Part shown: positions 1 to 8,385 of the stretch, in pieces
Layout: every line of letters begins with the position of its first letter
Position numbering within the stretch: position 1 is the first letter of the stretch
Assembly (NCBI GenBank): GCA_035524275.1
Contig: DATKPC010000045.1
Location: forward strand, 18,151-82,150
Direction of reading: 5' to 3'
Length of the DNA stretch: 64,000 nucleotides
Origin: DATKPC01 sp035524275
GTDB taxonomy: Bacteria > Pseudomonadota > Gammaproteobacteria > Burkholderiales > Burkholderiaceae_F
The notes under the pieces: generated by a model
Database searches by the model: none
What the model was told of the DNA's origin: nothing
The model's input: only the letters and a program-made list of their open reading frames with translations
Position numbers and translations under genes: made by a program

Positions 1-492
1 GATCTCGTCGAGCAGCAGCAGTCGCGGCCGCGTCGCGAGCGCTCGCGCGAGTTCCAGGCGCTTGCGGTTGAGCAGCGTCAGCGCGCCCGCGGGCCGGTCC
101 GCGTGCGGCATCAGCCCGGTCTGCCGCAGCACGTCGACGGCCGTCTCCCAGGCCTCGTGCTCCGCCTGGCCGGCGCCGAAGCAAGCCGCCGTCACGAGGT
201 TCTCGAAGACCGTCATGTTCCCGAACGGCTGCGGCACCTGGTAGCTGCGGCCGATCCCGGCGCGGCAGCGCTGGTGCGGGCGCAGCCGCGTGATGTCCTT
301 GCCGTCGTAGCGCACCGTGCCGCGATCGCAGCGGACGTCGCCGGAGATCAGGTTGAACAGCGTCGTCTTTCCGGCGCCGTTGGGCCCGAGGATCCCGAGG
401 GTCTGCCCCGCCTCGACGCTCATCGACAGGTCGTCGGTGACCCTCAGCGCGCCGTAGTTCTTGCGGACGGCCTGCAGTTCGAGCAGCGGCAT
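1..492 (-). CDS. ABC transporter ATP-binding protein, LivG type (partial, C-terminus off window)
   Basis: ATPase subunit of a branched-chain amino acid-type (HAAT) ABC importer, acting at the cytoplasmic face of the membrane. The first 164 residues are present. The Walker A motif GPNGAGKTT follows an N-terminal ABC beta strand, the LivG-like GIGRSYQ segment gives the Q-loop, and the window edge cuts in the Walker B region LLLLDE. The signature region reads LTLLNRKRLELARAL instead of LSGGQ, as is common in LivG/LivF proteins. The ATG lies 67 bp downstream of the binding-protein gene, so the two are probably co-transcribed. Permease genes are not in the window. Substrate is unknown; the position behind a hydroquinone operon suggests an aromatic compound (inference). 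Confidence 0.88.
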   Translation of the reverse strand, partial: MPLLELQAVRKNYGALRVTDDLSMSVEAGQTLGILGPNGAGKTTLFNLISGDVRCDRGTVRYDGKDITRLRPHQRCRAGIGRSYQVPQPFGNMTVFENLVTAACFGAGQAEHEAWETAVDVLRQTGLMPHADRPAGALTLLNRKRLELARALATRPRLLLLDEI

Positions 493-559
493 GGCGTATC
501 GATCGGGAGCGCGCCGGCCCGCGACGCGCCGCCGCAGGCCGGGCCCGCCCACCGTCCGT

Positions 560-1819
560 TCAGATCAGCTTCAGCGTTCCGCCGGTCGGGATGTTCTTCG
601 CGGCCTCATTGTTGACGATCGTCAGTTCGACCTTGTACTTCCTGCCCTTGTCCCACTGGCCGAGGACGAGCGGCGTCTTGCTGACGTTCCTGAACGGGCC
701 ATTGCCGCCCCACTTGACCGGCCCGACGACCGTGGCGAGATCGGTCGCGGCGACGGCGTCGCGCACGTCCTTCGGTGCCAGGCTCCTGCTGCGCTTGAGC
801 ACGTCGGCGGCGATCTCGAACAGCGCGTGCGCGAACCCGATCGGCTGCGTCCACTGCTTGCCGGCGCCCGACTCGTACGCATCGGCGAGCGCCTTCGCGC
901 TCTGCTTCGTCAGCGACGAGGCGTACGGATGCGACGGACTCCACCAGACTTCGGTCGACAGCCCGTAGCCGAGATCGCCGAGCGCTTCGATCGCGCCGGG
1001 AAACAGCAGCGCCTTGCCGAGCGTGATGACCTTCGGCTTGAAGCCCTGCTGGCGCGCCTGCGTCAGGAAGGTCTTCGCATCGGGCGGGATCACGACGCCG
1101 GTGACGATCTCGACGTTGTCCTTCTTGAACGCCGCGATCTGCGCGCTGAAGTCCTGCGTCCCGCTCTGGAACCGACCCGGATCCGTCAGCGTGAAGCCCA
1201 TCGACGCGAGCGGCTTCGGGAAGCCCAGTTCCTTGTCGCCCCAGGCGTTGCCGTCGCCGTCGTTGGGGAACAGCCCGCCGACCTTCCGGTTCGTCGCGAC
1301 GCTCTTCCAGCCATTGGTGTAGTTCGCGATGACGTCCTCGAGGCCCCAGAAGACGTGGTAGGTGAAATTGAACCCTTTGGCCGGATCGCCCTTGCGCCCG
1401 AAGAACCACGGCTGCCACGGCACGACGCTGGAGACGCACGGCACCTCGTTCAACTCGCAGACGTCGCTCACCGGGTTCGCGGTCTCCGGCGTTCCCGCCG
1501 TCAGCATCAGCGCAACGCGTTCCTTCAGCACGAGATCGCTGGCGACCTCGCCGGCGCGGTTCGGGTTCGACTGGCTGTCCTTCAGGATGACCTGCACGTC
1601 GAATTTCCGGCCGCCCACCGTCAGGCCGTCCTTGAATGCCGCCTTCATCTGGTCGATGACCCACTTGTCGGCTTCGCCGAACGGCGCCAGCGGTCCCGTC
1701 TGCGGCGAGACGTAGCCGATCTTCACGGTATCGGCGGCAAGCGCAACGCGCGAGGCGGCAAGCGTCGCCGCGGCGGCGGCACCCTTCAACAGGGTCCGGC
1801 GGTCCTGGTTCGTGCCCAT
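560..1819 (-). CDS. ABC transporter periplasmic substrate-binding protein (branched-chain amino acid/aromatic type)
   Basis: A 419-residue periplasmic binding protein of the LivJ/type I fold family. The N-terminus has a twin-arginine-like start (DRRTLLKGAAAAATLAAS) followed by an Ala-rich signal and the typical opening VKIGYVSPQTGPLAPFGEAD. The start is chosen at the ATG preceded by AAGGAGA; upstream in-frame codons would wreck the signal peptide. It follows the maleylacetate reductase gene by about 55 bp on the same strand and precedes the LivG-type ATPase. By family knowledge such proteins bind amino acids or aromatic acids; the hydroquinone operon next door favours an aromatic ligand, which is inference. 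Confidence 0.9.
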   Translation of the reverse strand: MGTNQDRRTLLKGAAAAATLAASRVALAADTVKIGYVSPQTGPLAPFGEADKWVIDQMKAAFKDGLTVGGRKFDVQVILKDSQSNPNRAGEVASDLVLKERVALMLTAGTPETANPVSDVCELNEVPCVSSVVPWQPWFFGRKGDPAKGFNFTYHVFWGLEDVIANYTNGWKSVATNRKVGGLFPNDGDGNAWGDKELGFPKPLASMGFTLTDPGRFQSGTQDFSAQIAAFKKDNVEIVTGVVIPPDAKTFLTQARQQGFKPKVITLGKALLFPGAIEALGDLGYGLSTEVWWSPSHPYASSLTKQSAKALADAYESGAGKQWTQPIGFAHALFEIAADVLKRSRSLAPKDVRDAVAATDLATVVGPVKWGGNGPFRNVSKTPLVLGQWDKGRKYKVELTIVNNEAAKNIPTGGTLKLI

Positions 1820-1874
1820 CGTGGTCTCCTTGTGGTTTTCTCGTGGTGGTATCGAACGGCCGCGAATCCGCCGT

Positions 1875-2933
1875 TCAGTCCGGCCGCGCGCCGTCGTAGG
1901 CGCGCTGCAGCAGGTCGCGGATCGCGGCCCGTTCCAGCGGCCGCGGATTCGGATAGGCATTCTGCACCGCCAGGTCGGCCGCGCGGTCAAGCCCATCGAC
2001 CGGCATGCCGATGGCCTTAAGGGACACGGGCGCGCCGTGGCGCTGCGCGAGGTCATAGGCGCCGCGCGCGGCGGAGGGCGCGCCGAGCGCGCGTGCCACG
2101 CGCGACATCGCGTCCGGCGCGCCCGGCGCGTTGTAGGCGAGCGCATGCGGCAGCACGACGCCATGGACCTCGGCATGCGGCAGGTTGAACGTCCCGCCCA
2201 GCGTGTGGCAGAGCTTGTGGTGCAGCCCCATCGCGACGGCGCCCAGCACGGCGCCGCACAGCCATGCGCCGTAGAGCGCCTCGCCGCGCGCCTCCAGGTC
2301 GAGCGGATCGGCGCCGAGGCGCGGCATCGCCGCCGCGGTCGCCCGTATGCCCTCCTCCGCCATCAGCGCGATGATCGGGCTGCCGTCGTGCGCATAGAGG
2401 CCTTCCGCCGCGTGCGCGATCGCGTTCATCCCGCTCGTGACGGTCAGGCGCCACGGCAGCGTGCGCGTGAGCTCCGGGTCGTAGATCACGCTGCGCGGCA
2501 GCACCTTCGGATCGCGACCGGTCTTCTTGACGCCGGCTTCGGTCAAGCCGTAGATCGGCGTCATCTCGCTGCCGGCGTACGTCGTCGGCACCGCGACGAT
2601 CGGCAGCGCCGACTCCAGCGCGATCGCCTTGCCCAGGCCGGTCGTCGATCCGCCGCCGACCGCGATGGCGCAGTCGGCGCCGACACGCAGCGCTTCGGCA
2701 CGCGCCGCGCGCGCCGTCTCGATGGGCACGTGCATCACGGCTTGCGGGAAGACGCCGGCGGCGCGCTCGCCCAGCAGCGCCGCGACGCGCCGCGCGGATG
2801 CTTCCTGTTCGGGCGTGCTCAGGACGAGCGCGCGGCGGGCACCGAGCGCCTCGACCTCGCGCGGCAGCTGCGCGAGCGCGCCGGCGCCGAAGACGACGCG
2901 CATCGGCAGGGCCTGGTAGAGGAAGGACTTCAT
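1875..2933 (-). CDS. Maleylacetate reductase (iron-containing alcohol dehydrogenase family)
   Basis: Predicted to reduce maleylacetate to 3-oxoadipate with NAD(P)H, the last step of hydroquinone ortho-type catabolism. The 352-residue length fits the family (about 350). Visible marks are the MRVVFGAG opening, the nucleotide-binding GGGSTTGLGKAIA, the PTTYAGSEMTPIYG block typical of maleylacetate reductases, and the His-rich GLHHKLCHTLGG...NLPHAEVHGVVLPH region. It lies third behind the dioxygenase subunits and aldehyde dehydrogenase, separated from the latter by 262 bp that contains a palindromic repeat element. No good Shine-Dalgarno precedes the ATG. Equivalent to pnpF/hapH/macA-type genes. 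Confidence 0.93.
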   Translation of the reverse strand: MKSFLYQALPMRVVFGAGALAQLPREVEALGARRALVLSTPEQEASARRVAALLGERAAGVFPQAVMHVPIETARAARAEALRVGADCAIAVGGGSTTGLGKAIALESALPIVAVPTTYAGSEMTPIYGLTEAGVKKTGRDPKVLPRSVIYDPELTRTLPWRLTVTSGMNAIAHAAEGLYAHDGSPIIALMAEEGIRATAAAMPRLGADPLDLEARGEALYGAWLCGAVLGAVAMGLHHKLCHTLGGTFNLPHAEVHGVVLPHALAYNAPGAPDAMSRVARALGAPSAARGAYDLAQRHGAPVSLKAIGMPVDGLDRAADLAVQNAYPNPRPLERAAIRDLLQRAYDGARPD

Positions 2934-3015
2934 CGGGGCGAGGTGGTCTTCGTGGCGCGATTCATCGGGCGCGGCCGGCGTGGCGCGTGCGCGCGTGCGC
3001 GCCTTCGCCCTTGCC

Positions 3016-3152
3016 CTCGCCCTCTCCCCCTCCCCTCTCCCGCTTCGCGGGCGAGGGGCGATCCGGCGGTGTTCCTGGAGACAATGTCCAAGTCGGGCAC
3101 GGCGATTCGCCCCTCGCCCGCGAAGCGGGAGAGGGGAGGGGGAGAGGGCGAG
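3016..3152. repeat. REPIN/MITE-like palindromic element, copy 1
   Basis: A 137-bp element with perfect inverted arms of about 45 bp. Each arm also folds on itself (CCCGC-TTC-GCGGG inside CCCCTC/GAGGGG), so the unit is a pair of inverted hairpins around a spacer. The spacer (about 3064-3105), read on the minus strand, matches the order of motifs in the other four copies (CCGTCGTC..., ...GCCGG), so the whole unit is an oriented, copied element. It sits between the aldehyde dehydrogenase and maleylacetate reductase genes inside the hydroquinone operon and could affect mRNA stability or processing there. Confidence 0.9.
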
Positions 3153-3195
3153 CGCACCCGCGCCGCCCCACGACACGCCGCGACGGCACGCTGGC

Positions 3196-4710
3196 CTAGC
3201 CGCGCGGATACCACGGCGGGATCCGCGCGTCGACGTTGACCCAGATGCTCTTGGCCTGCGTGACCTCGCGCATCGCCTCGAAGCCCATCTCGCGACCATA
3301 CCCGCTCTCGCCGACGCCGCCGAACGGCGATCCCGGATTGACGCGCTTGTAGCTGTTGATCCATATCATCCCGGCGTGGATCTCGCGCGCGAAGCGGTGC
3401 GCGCGCTGCAGGTCCGCGGTCCACAGTCCGCTGCCGAGCCCGTAGATCGTGCTGTTGGCGATCTGCAGCGCCTCGGCATCGTCCTTGAACCGAAGCACCG
3501 TGACGAAGGGGCCGAAGACTTCCTCCTGGGCGACGCGGTCCGAGGCCGCGCGAGCGCGCACGATCGTCGGCTCGACGTAGCAGCCGCGCGCCAGTTCGGG
3601 CGCCCCCGGCGGCTTGCCGCCGGCAATCACCTCGCCGCCCTGCTCCTTCGCGACTTCGACGTAGCTCAGCACGCGGTCGCGGTGCTGGACGCTCGTGAGC
3701 GGCCCCATCTCGGTCGCCGGATCGAGCGGGTTGCCGAGGCGGATCGAGCGCGCCAGCGCGACGAACCGCTCCAGGAACGCATCGGCGATGCGCTCGTGCA
3801 GGATCAGCCGCGATCCGGCGATGCAGGCCTGCCCCTGGTTGTGGAAGATCGCCCACGCGGATCCGTTGACCGCCGCCTCCAGGTTCGCGTCGTCGAAGAC
3901 GATGTTCGCGCCCTTGCCGCCGAGCTCGAGCTGGATCTTCTTCAGGTTGCCGGCGCTCGCGGCGACGATGCGTCGTCCGGTCGCGGTGCTGCCGGTGAAG
4001 GCGATCTTCGCGATCTGCGGATGCTCCGCGATCGCCTGCCCCGCCACGGCGCCCAGGCCCGGCACGATGTTGACGACGCCGTCGGGCAGGCCCGCGGCGC
4101 TCATCAGTTCCGCGATCTTCAGCGTCGTGAGCGGCGTGATCTCGGAGGGCTTCAGCACGACCGCGTTGCCGGCAGCGAGCGCCGGCCCCATCTTCCAGCT
4201 CGTGAACATCAGCGGAAAGTTCCACGGCACGACGGCGCCGACAATGCCCACCGGCTCGCGGACGACGTAGTTCAGGAATCCGGCCTCCACCGGGATCACC
4301 TCGCCCTGGTGCTTGTCGGCCATGCCGCCGAAGTAGCGGAAGCAGGCCGCCGTGCGCGGCACGTCGAGGCTGCGCGAATCCCGCAGCGGGTGTCCGGTGT
4401 CGAGCGTCTCGAGGCGCGCCAGCTCCTCGGCATTGCTTTCGATCAGGTCCGCGAGCCGCAGCAGGATGCGCCCGCGATCGGCCGCGGCCATCCGGCTCCA
4501 CGCCGGCAACGCGCGTCGCGCCGCGGCCACCGCGAGGTCGACGTCCTCGCGGCCAGCCAGCGCGACCTCGGCGATCGGCGAATTGTCATGCGGGTTCAAC
4601 GTCGCCAGCGTGGCTCCCGAGCGCGCATCGACGAATCGGCCGTCGATGAAGAGCTGGTGGCGAATCGGCGTGCGAAGGCCGACCTCGGCCTGGATGTCCG
4701 CGAGGTTCAT
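3196..4710 (-). CDS. Aldehyde dehydrogenase, probable 4-hydroxymuconic semialdehyde dehydrogenase
   Basis: A 504-residue NAD(P)-dependent aldehyde dehydrogenase. The catalytic Cys is at residue 296 (NQGQACIAGSR) and the general base Glu at 262 (LELGGKG). FTGSTATGRR forms the cofactor turn, and PWNFPL and EEVFGPFV are the usual family blocks. GGAGA precedes the ATG. It lies directly downstream of the two hydroquinone dioxygenase subunits, so the likely substrate is 4-hydroxymuconic semialdehyde, giving maleylacetate. The family call is firm; the substrate rests on operon context and the reductase that follows. Confidence 0.93.
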   Translation of the reverse strand: MNLADIQAEVGLRTPIRHQLFIDGRFVDARSGATLATLNPHDNSPIAEVALAGREDVDLAVAAARRALPAWSRMAAADRGRILLRLADLIESNAEELARLETLDTGHPLRDSRSLDVPRTAACFRYFGGMADKHQGEVIPVEAGFLNYVVREPVGIVGAVVPWNFPLMFTSWKMGPALAAGNAVVLKPSEITPLTTLKIAELMSAAGLPDGVVNIVPGLGAVAGQAIAEHPQIAKIAFTGSTATGRRIVAASAGNLKKIQLELGGKGANIVFDDANLEAAVNGSAWAIFHNQGQACIAGSRLILHERIADAFLERFVALARSIRLGNPLDPATEMGPLTSVQHRDRVLSYVEVAKEQGGEVIAGGKPPGAPELARGCYVEPTIVRARAASDRVAQEEVFGPFVTVLRFKDDAEALQIANSTIYGLGSGLWTADLQRAHRFAREIHAGMIWINSYKRVNPGSPFGGVGESGYGREMGFEAMREVTQAKSIWVNVDARIPPWYPRG

Positions 4711-4788
4711 CGCTGTCTTCTCCTGGGATCGCGCAGGCCGCGGCGGCGGTCGCGCCCGCTGCCGCGGCGGTGGCCGGGCGCACCGCGC

Positions 4789-5796
4789 TCAGAACGTGAC
4801 CGGGACCTCCGGCGATTCGCCCTTCTGGATCTCGTAGACGAGCGTCGGCGACCCGTTCTCCCAGACCAGCAGCATCGAGCGCTTCGGGCTGTAACCCTGA
4901 TGCCGGCAATACGCCGGCATCGCGGCCATGTCGCCCGCCTTCATGATGACGCGCGCGAGCGGGGCACCCGTGGACTTGTGCGAACAGTCCCAGTGGATCT
5001 CGTCGCACATCTGGAAGAACCACTCGACGCGGTCGTTGCCGTGGATGATCGGCAGGATGTGCTCCTCGGTCGTCGGGCACATGTAGCTGTACTTGACGAC
5101 CGAGGTGAAGCTCGGGTTCCACGTCACCTGCGAGCGCGACAGGAACGCGAACAGGTTGAACGCGTGCACCTCGTTCTCGAACCCGGGCTCGGGGTGCAGC
5201 TCCGGCTCGTCCTGCGGCACGTCGGCGAACGCGCGGTTCACGGGAGCGCCTCGCGCGTCGGTGCGCAGCGGCAGGTCGTCCTTCAGGCCGACGCAGCGCG
5301 TCGCCAGCTCGCGCGCCCGCGTGATCTTCGCGGTGTTGTTGCCGTGCTTGCGGCCGTACGGCGTGCCCGTCTCCTGCGGCGCTGCGAACGGATCGAAGCC
5401 CTCGTTAGTCCAGTCGTCGAGCATCGCGGCGAACGTCGCGCCGATCTGCTCCGACGGGAAGTTCTCCTGCAGGTCGACGCCGGCCTCCTTCATCGTCCCG
5501 TTGTACGAGCCGGCGTAGAGGTCGACGGACTTGTAGTGGTTGACCGTGCCGATGACGTGATCGAAATTGACCCAGCCGTAGAAGAATCCCCAGGCGACGT
5601 CGCGCATCAGCGCGCGCAGGTAGTTCGCGACGTCCATCGTGTGGCTCAGCGGTCGGCCGTCGCGGGTCGTCCAGCCGATATGCGCGAAGTACTCGTCGCG
5701 CCGGAACGTGAAACTGCCGAGCGTGAAGGACTTGTAGCCGAAGACGGGGTCGGGCGCGCTGGCGCGGACCGTGGCGATTTCGGCGGGAGCGTTCAT
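4789..5796 (-). CDS. Hydroquinone 1,2-dioxygenase large subunit (PnpD/HapD-like)
   Basis: A 335-residue protein matching the size and sequence style of the large (about 38 kDa) subunit of two-component hydroquinone dioxygenases, which open hydroquinone to 4-hydroxymuconic semialdehyde with Fe(II). Recognisable stretches include MRDVAWGFFYGWVNFDH and the His/Glu-containing PTTEEHILPIIHGNDRVEW and HWDCSHKSTG blocks, plausible cupin-like metal or structural positions. The ATG has a strong GGAGGT site. It follows the small-subunit gene by 127 bp. The assignment is from family memory plus the complete pathway order; no sequence comparison could be run. Confidence 0.85.
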   Translation of the reverse strand: MNAPAEIATVRASAPDPVFGYKSFTLGSFTFRRDEYFAHIGWTTRDGRPLSHTMDVANYLRALMRDVAWGFFYGWVNFDHVIGTVNHYKSVDLYAGSYNGTMKEAGVDLQENFPSEQIGATFAAMLDDWTNEGFDPFAAPQETGTPYGRKHGNNTAKITRARELATRCVGLKDDLPLRTDARGAPVNRAFADVPQDEPELHPEPGFENEVHAFNLFAFLSRSQVTWNPSFTSVVKYSYMCPTTEEHILPIIHGNDRVEWFFQMCDEIHWDCSHKSTGAPLARVIMKAGDMAAMPAYCRHQGYSPKRSMLLVWENGSPTLVYEIQKGESPEVPVTF

Positions 5797-5923
5797 GGGT
5801 CTACCTCCGGGGTCGGGGTTCGGCGGCGCACGCGGTGGGCGCTGCGTTCGCGCCTTGCCGTGGAATCGTCCGTGGAATGGTCGGTGGATCCGTCCGTGCG
5901 ATCGTGCGGGCGGGACGAAGGTC

Positions 5924-6433
5924 TCAGCGCGTCTGGCAGATCTCGGCCCAGCGTTCGATCGACAGGTCGCCCTTGCACGTCTGCTGCACGAGCACGGCCG
6001 GCCGCGCCGCGCGGAACTGGTAGGCGGAGTTCTTCGGCAGCATCGCCTGGTGCCCGCGCCGGATCCGCAGCCACCCCATCCTGCGGCCGCGCGGCTCGCC
6101 CTGGACCAGCACGGCGCCGTTCTTGTTCTCGTCGGCGACGACCTGCGCGCCGTCGAGCTTCACGAGGTGGATGTCGACCTCGCCGTCCATGCTGAGCACG
6201 AATTCGTCGTGCGCGCACGTGAACCACGGCGACGTCCCCTCGGCGCGGAGCGTCTCCAGCACGTAGATCTGGTTCTGGCCGAAGACGACCTTCTCGTACG
6301 GCTTCGCCTTGCTGGCGATCTCGAAGCAGTTCGAGAAGACGTAGTGCTTGACGTCGTCGTTGATGGGCTGCACCTGACCCTTCTCGAAATGCTCGAGCGA
6401 GCCGAAGACGGTCTTGTAGGCGGTCTGCGCCAT
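5924..6433 (-). CDS. Hydroquinone 1,2-dioxygenase small subunit (PnpC/HapC-like)
   Basis: A 169-residue cupin-like protein, the size of the small (about 18 kDa) subunit of hydroquinone dioxygenase. It begins MAQTAYKTVFGSLEHFEKG and contains FTCAHDEFVLSMDGEVDIHL, a cupin-type His/Glu motif that could hold or shape the metal site. The start is chosen at the ATG with AGGAGA eight bases upstream rather than a longer in-frame ATG lacking such a site. It is the first gene of the operon: small subunit, large subunit, semialdehyde dehydrogenase, maleylacetate reductase. Confidence 0.85.
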   Translation of the reverse strand: MAQTAYKTVFGSLEHFEKGQVQPINDDVKHYVFSNCFEIASKAKPYEKVVFGQNQIYVLETLRAEGTSPWFTCAHDEFVLSMDGEVDIHLVKLDGAQVVADENKNGAVLVQGEPRGRRMGWLRIRRGHQAMLPKNSAYQFRAARPAVLVQQTCKGDLSIERWAEICQTR

Positions 6434-6582
6434 GCGGTGTCTCCTTCCAGGCCGGAACTTTGGGGGTCCGCGCGCGCCGTTGGAACCGGCGTCGTGCCCT
6501 GCGGGCGTCTTCTTCGTGTGCGCGACCCGGGACATACTGTAGGAACTGCAGCGTCCGGGCGGTAGGGGCCAAGACGCGACAT

Positions 6583-6607
6583 GATTGTTCTCGATTTCAG
6601 AACAATC
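6583..6607 (-). promoter_or_regulatory. LysR-type operator candidate, GTT-N11-AAC dyad
   Basis: Perfect 9-bp inverted repeat GATTGTTCT / AGAACAATC around a 7-base centre. It contains GTT-N11-AAC (6587-6603) and the general LysR T-N11-A pattern. It lies 150-175 bp upstream of the dioxygenase small-subunit ATG, just downstream of the LysR gene. No T-run follows, so it is not a typical terminator. From memory, GTT-N11-AAC is the consensus described for PnpR, the LysR activator of p-nitrophenol/hydroquinone genes. Confidence 0.65.
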
Positions 6608-6631
6608 GGCGCCGCGGACGCGCCGAGCCCG

Positions 6632-7576
6632 TCATTCGATGAAGCGCTCCGGCAACAGGCCGCGCTCGATCAGCGGCCGGTCCCACGGCGGCAGGCCGGG
6701 GAAGGCCGCGACCAGCCCGTCGAGGAAGAGTCGCAGCTTGAACGAGCTGCGCACCGCGGTCGGGTAGAAGACCGACAGCCAGAACGAGTTCAGCGGGTAT
6801 TCCGGCAGCACGATCCGCAGCGCGCCGGACAGCACGGCCTCGGAGGCGACGAGCGTCGGGATGCAGACGACGCCGGCGTTCTCCAGCGCATACTCGCGCA
6901 GCAGGTGGACGCTGTTCGTGAGCAGCACCGGAGCCAGTTCGATCGCCTCCTGCCCATCGCGCCCATGGAACACCAGGCGCTCGCGCGTCGGATAGCCGGA
7001 GTACCAGCCGATCCGGTGCCGCGCGAGCTCGCCTGGCGTCCTCGGCGCCCCGTGCCGGCGCACGTAGTCCGGCGACGCGCAGAACACGCGGCGCACCGGG
7101 AACAGCCGGTGCGCGATCAGCTCTTCGGAGCGCGGCGGGAAGATCTGCAGCGCGCAGTCGAAGCCCTCCTTGATCGGGTCCAGCACCGCGTCGTTGACGT
7201 TGAGGTCGAGCACGATCCGCGGATAGCGCGCCTGGAATTCCTGCAGCAGGCGCGCCAGGTGCCCCAGCACGAAGCCGGGGAGCGCATGCACGCGAAGGCG
7301 GCCGACCGGCGACGTCGTGACCTCGCGCATCTGGTCGACAACCTCGTTGGTGCGGCCGACGAGCTCCGTGCAGTCGTGCAGGAACGCCTGGCCGAGGTCC
7401 GACAACCGGACGCTGCGCGTGTTGCGATGGAACAGCGGCGCGCCGACGAACTCCTCCAGCTGCTGGATCCGCGCGGTGACGACCGAGCGCGACACGCGCA
7501 TCTGCCGCGCGGCCTCGGCGAAGCTCTGCGATTCAGCGACGCGAACGAACGCGTCGATGGCAAGGAAGCGATCCAT
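6632..7576 (-). CDS. LysR-family transcriptional regulator of the hydroquinone operon
   Basis: A 314-residue LysR protein. The N-terminal winged helix-turn-helix spans about residues 1-60 (FAEAARQMRVSRSVVTARIQQLEEFVGAPLFHRNTRSVRLSDLGQ, abbreviated here to its sense), followed by the periplasmic-binding-like effector domain. It is transcribed in the same direction as, and immediately upstream of, the dioxygenase operon, with a consensus operator in the 198-bp gap. Probable role: activation of the operon in response to hydroquinone or a related aromatic. The effector is not visible in the sequence. Confidence 0.9.
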   Translation of the reverse strand: MDRFLAIDAFVRVAESQSFAEAARQMRVSRSVVTARIQQLEEFVGAPLFHRNTRSVRLSDLGQAFLHDCTELVGRTNEVVDQMREVTTSPVGRLRVHALPGFVLGHLARLLQEFQARYPRIVLDLNVNDAVLDPIKEGFDCALQIFPPRSEELIAHRLFPVRRVFCASPDYVRRHGAPRTPGELARHRIGWYSGYPTRERLVFHGRDGQEAIELAPVLLTNSVHLLREYALENAGVVCIPTLVASEAVLSGALRIVLPEYPLNSFWLSVFYPTAVRSSFKLRLFLDGLVAAFPGLPPWDRPLIERGLLPERFIE

Positions 7577-7698
7577 CCGGGAGGAGGCCCTGGGCGCGGC
7601 ACGTCGTTCTGCGACGGCGAACAGCCGCTTCGCCGAGGATTATCGTCCTCGACGCGGCCATGGGCAAAATCCGCGGCGCGAGGCGTCCGGGCCGCGGC

Positions 7699-8097
7699 TC
7701 AGCCTTGGCAGCCGGTGCCGTGGATCGACCCGCCGGCCGGGCGCCAGTCACCATAGCGAACGAGGAACTCGCGCTGCACCGCATACGCCTGTCGCTCGGC
7801 GCCGAGGTAGCCGCGGCAATCCGTCTGGAACGCGCCCGACTTCTCCTGCAGGTAATGGACCATCTCGTGGACGAGGATCGAATCGGCGTAGATGTCGCTC
7901 GTCAGGTCGAGCCGATTGTCGAGATAGACCGTGTTGCCCGGCGGATGCCAGCCGAGGACATTGCAGGTCCGCCCGTCGCAGGCCAGCCGCTCGAGTTCCT
8001 CGTGCGGGACACGCAGGACCTCCGGAAGCTGCACCGGCGGCGGAAGGCCGGAAAGCGTCACGGCCCAGGACATCAACGTCGCGAAAAGCTCGTTCAT
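7699..8097 (-). CDS. Small HExxH metalloprotease-like protein (DUF6647-like)
   Basis: A 132-residue protein with a zincin-type motif H77-E-M-V-H81 in the sentence ...ILVHEMVHYLQ, preceded by NTVYLD...D which resembles the DUF6647 family. It has two pairs of Cys (40/45 and two near the C-terminus) that could form disulfides, and a hydrophobic N-terminus (LFATLMSWAVTLSG) that may be a weak signal peptide. The gene lies upstream of the LysR gene on the same strand, separated by about 120 bp, and divergent from the ModA-like gene. Function unknown; protease activity is inferred from the motif only. Confidence 0.7.
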   Translation of the reverse strand: MNELFATLMSWAVTLSGLPPPVQLPEVLRVPHEELERLACDGRTCNVLGWHPPGNTVYLDNRLDLTSDIYADSILVHEMVHYLQEKSGAFQTDCRGYLGAERQAYAVQREFLVRYGDWRPAGGSIHGTGCQG

Positions 8098-8385
8098 GGT
8101 CCACCACCTTTCGGCGCCAGGCGTCGACTTTTCCTGACTCGAATCATCGCGCTTCGCACGCCGCGTGGCGATGGGCTATTCACCTGATTCCGGTCGTCCG
8201 GGTGGCCCGGCGCGACAGCAGGCGGCCTTTCGCCTGAGGATCGGCTGAGATGGGGCAGCGCCGGATAGAATGACCTTGCTGCCATGGGAAGTTATTCATG
8301 AGACGCCGCGTGGCCGTCGCGGCGCCCGCCATCGCCGGCGACACCCGGATAATGGTGCGTTCGATCCGCGAGGAGACACCCCCGA

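Noticed and set aside
2980..6195. 1071-residue open frame on the plus strand
   Set aside because: Mirror of the aldehyde dehydrogenase and dioxygenase genes; Arg/Ala/His-rich with no domain.
7634..7651. Hairpin CGAGGA-N6-TCCTCG as a terminator after the small protease-like gene or a LysR operator
   Set aside because: Only six base pairs, no T-run, no consensus operator.
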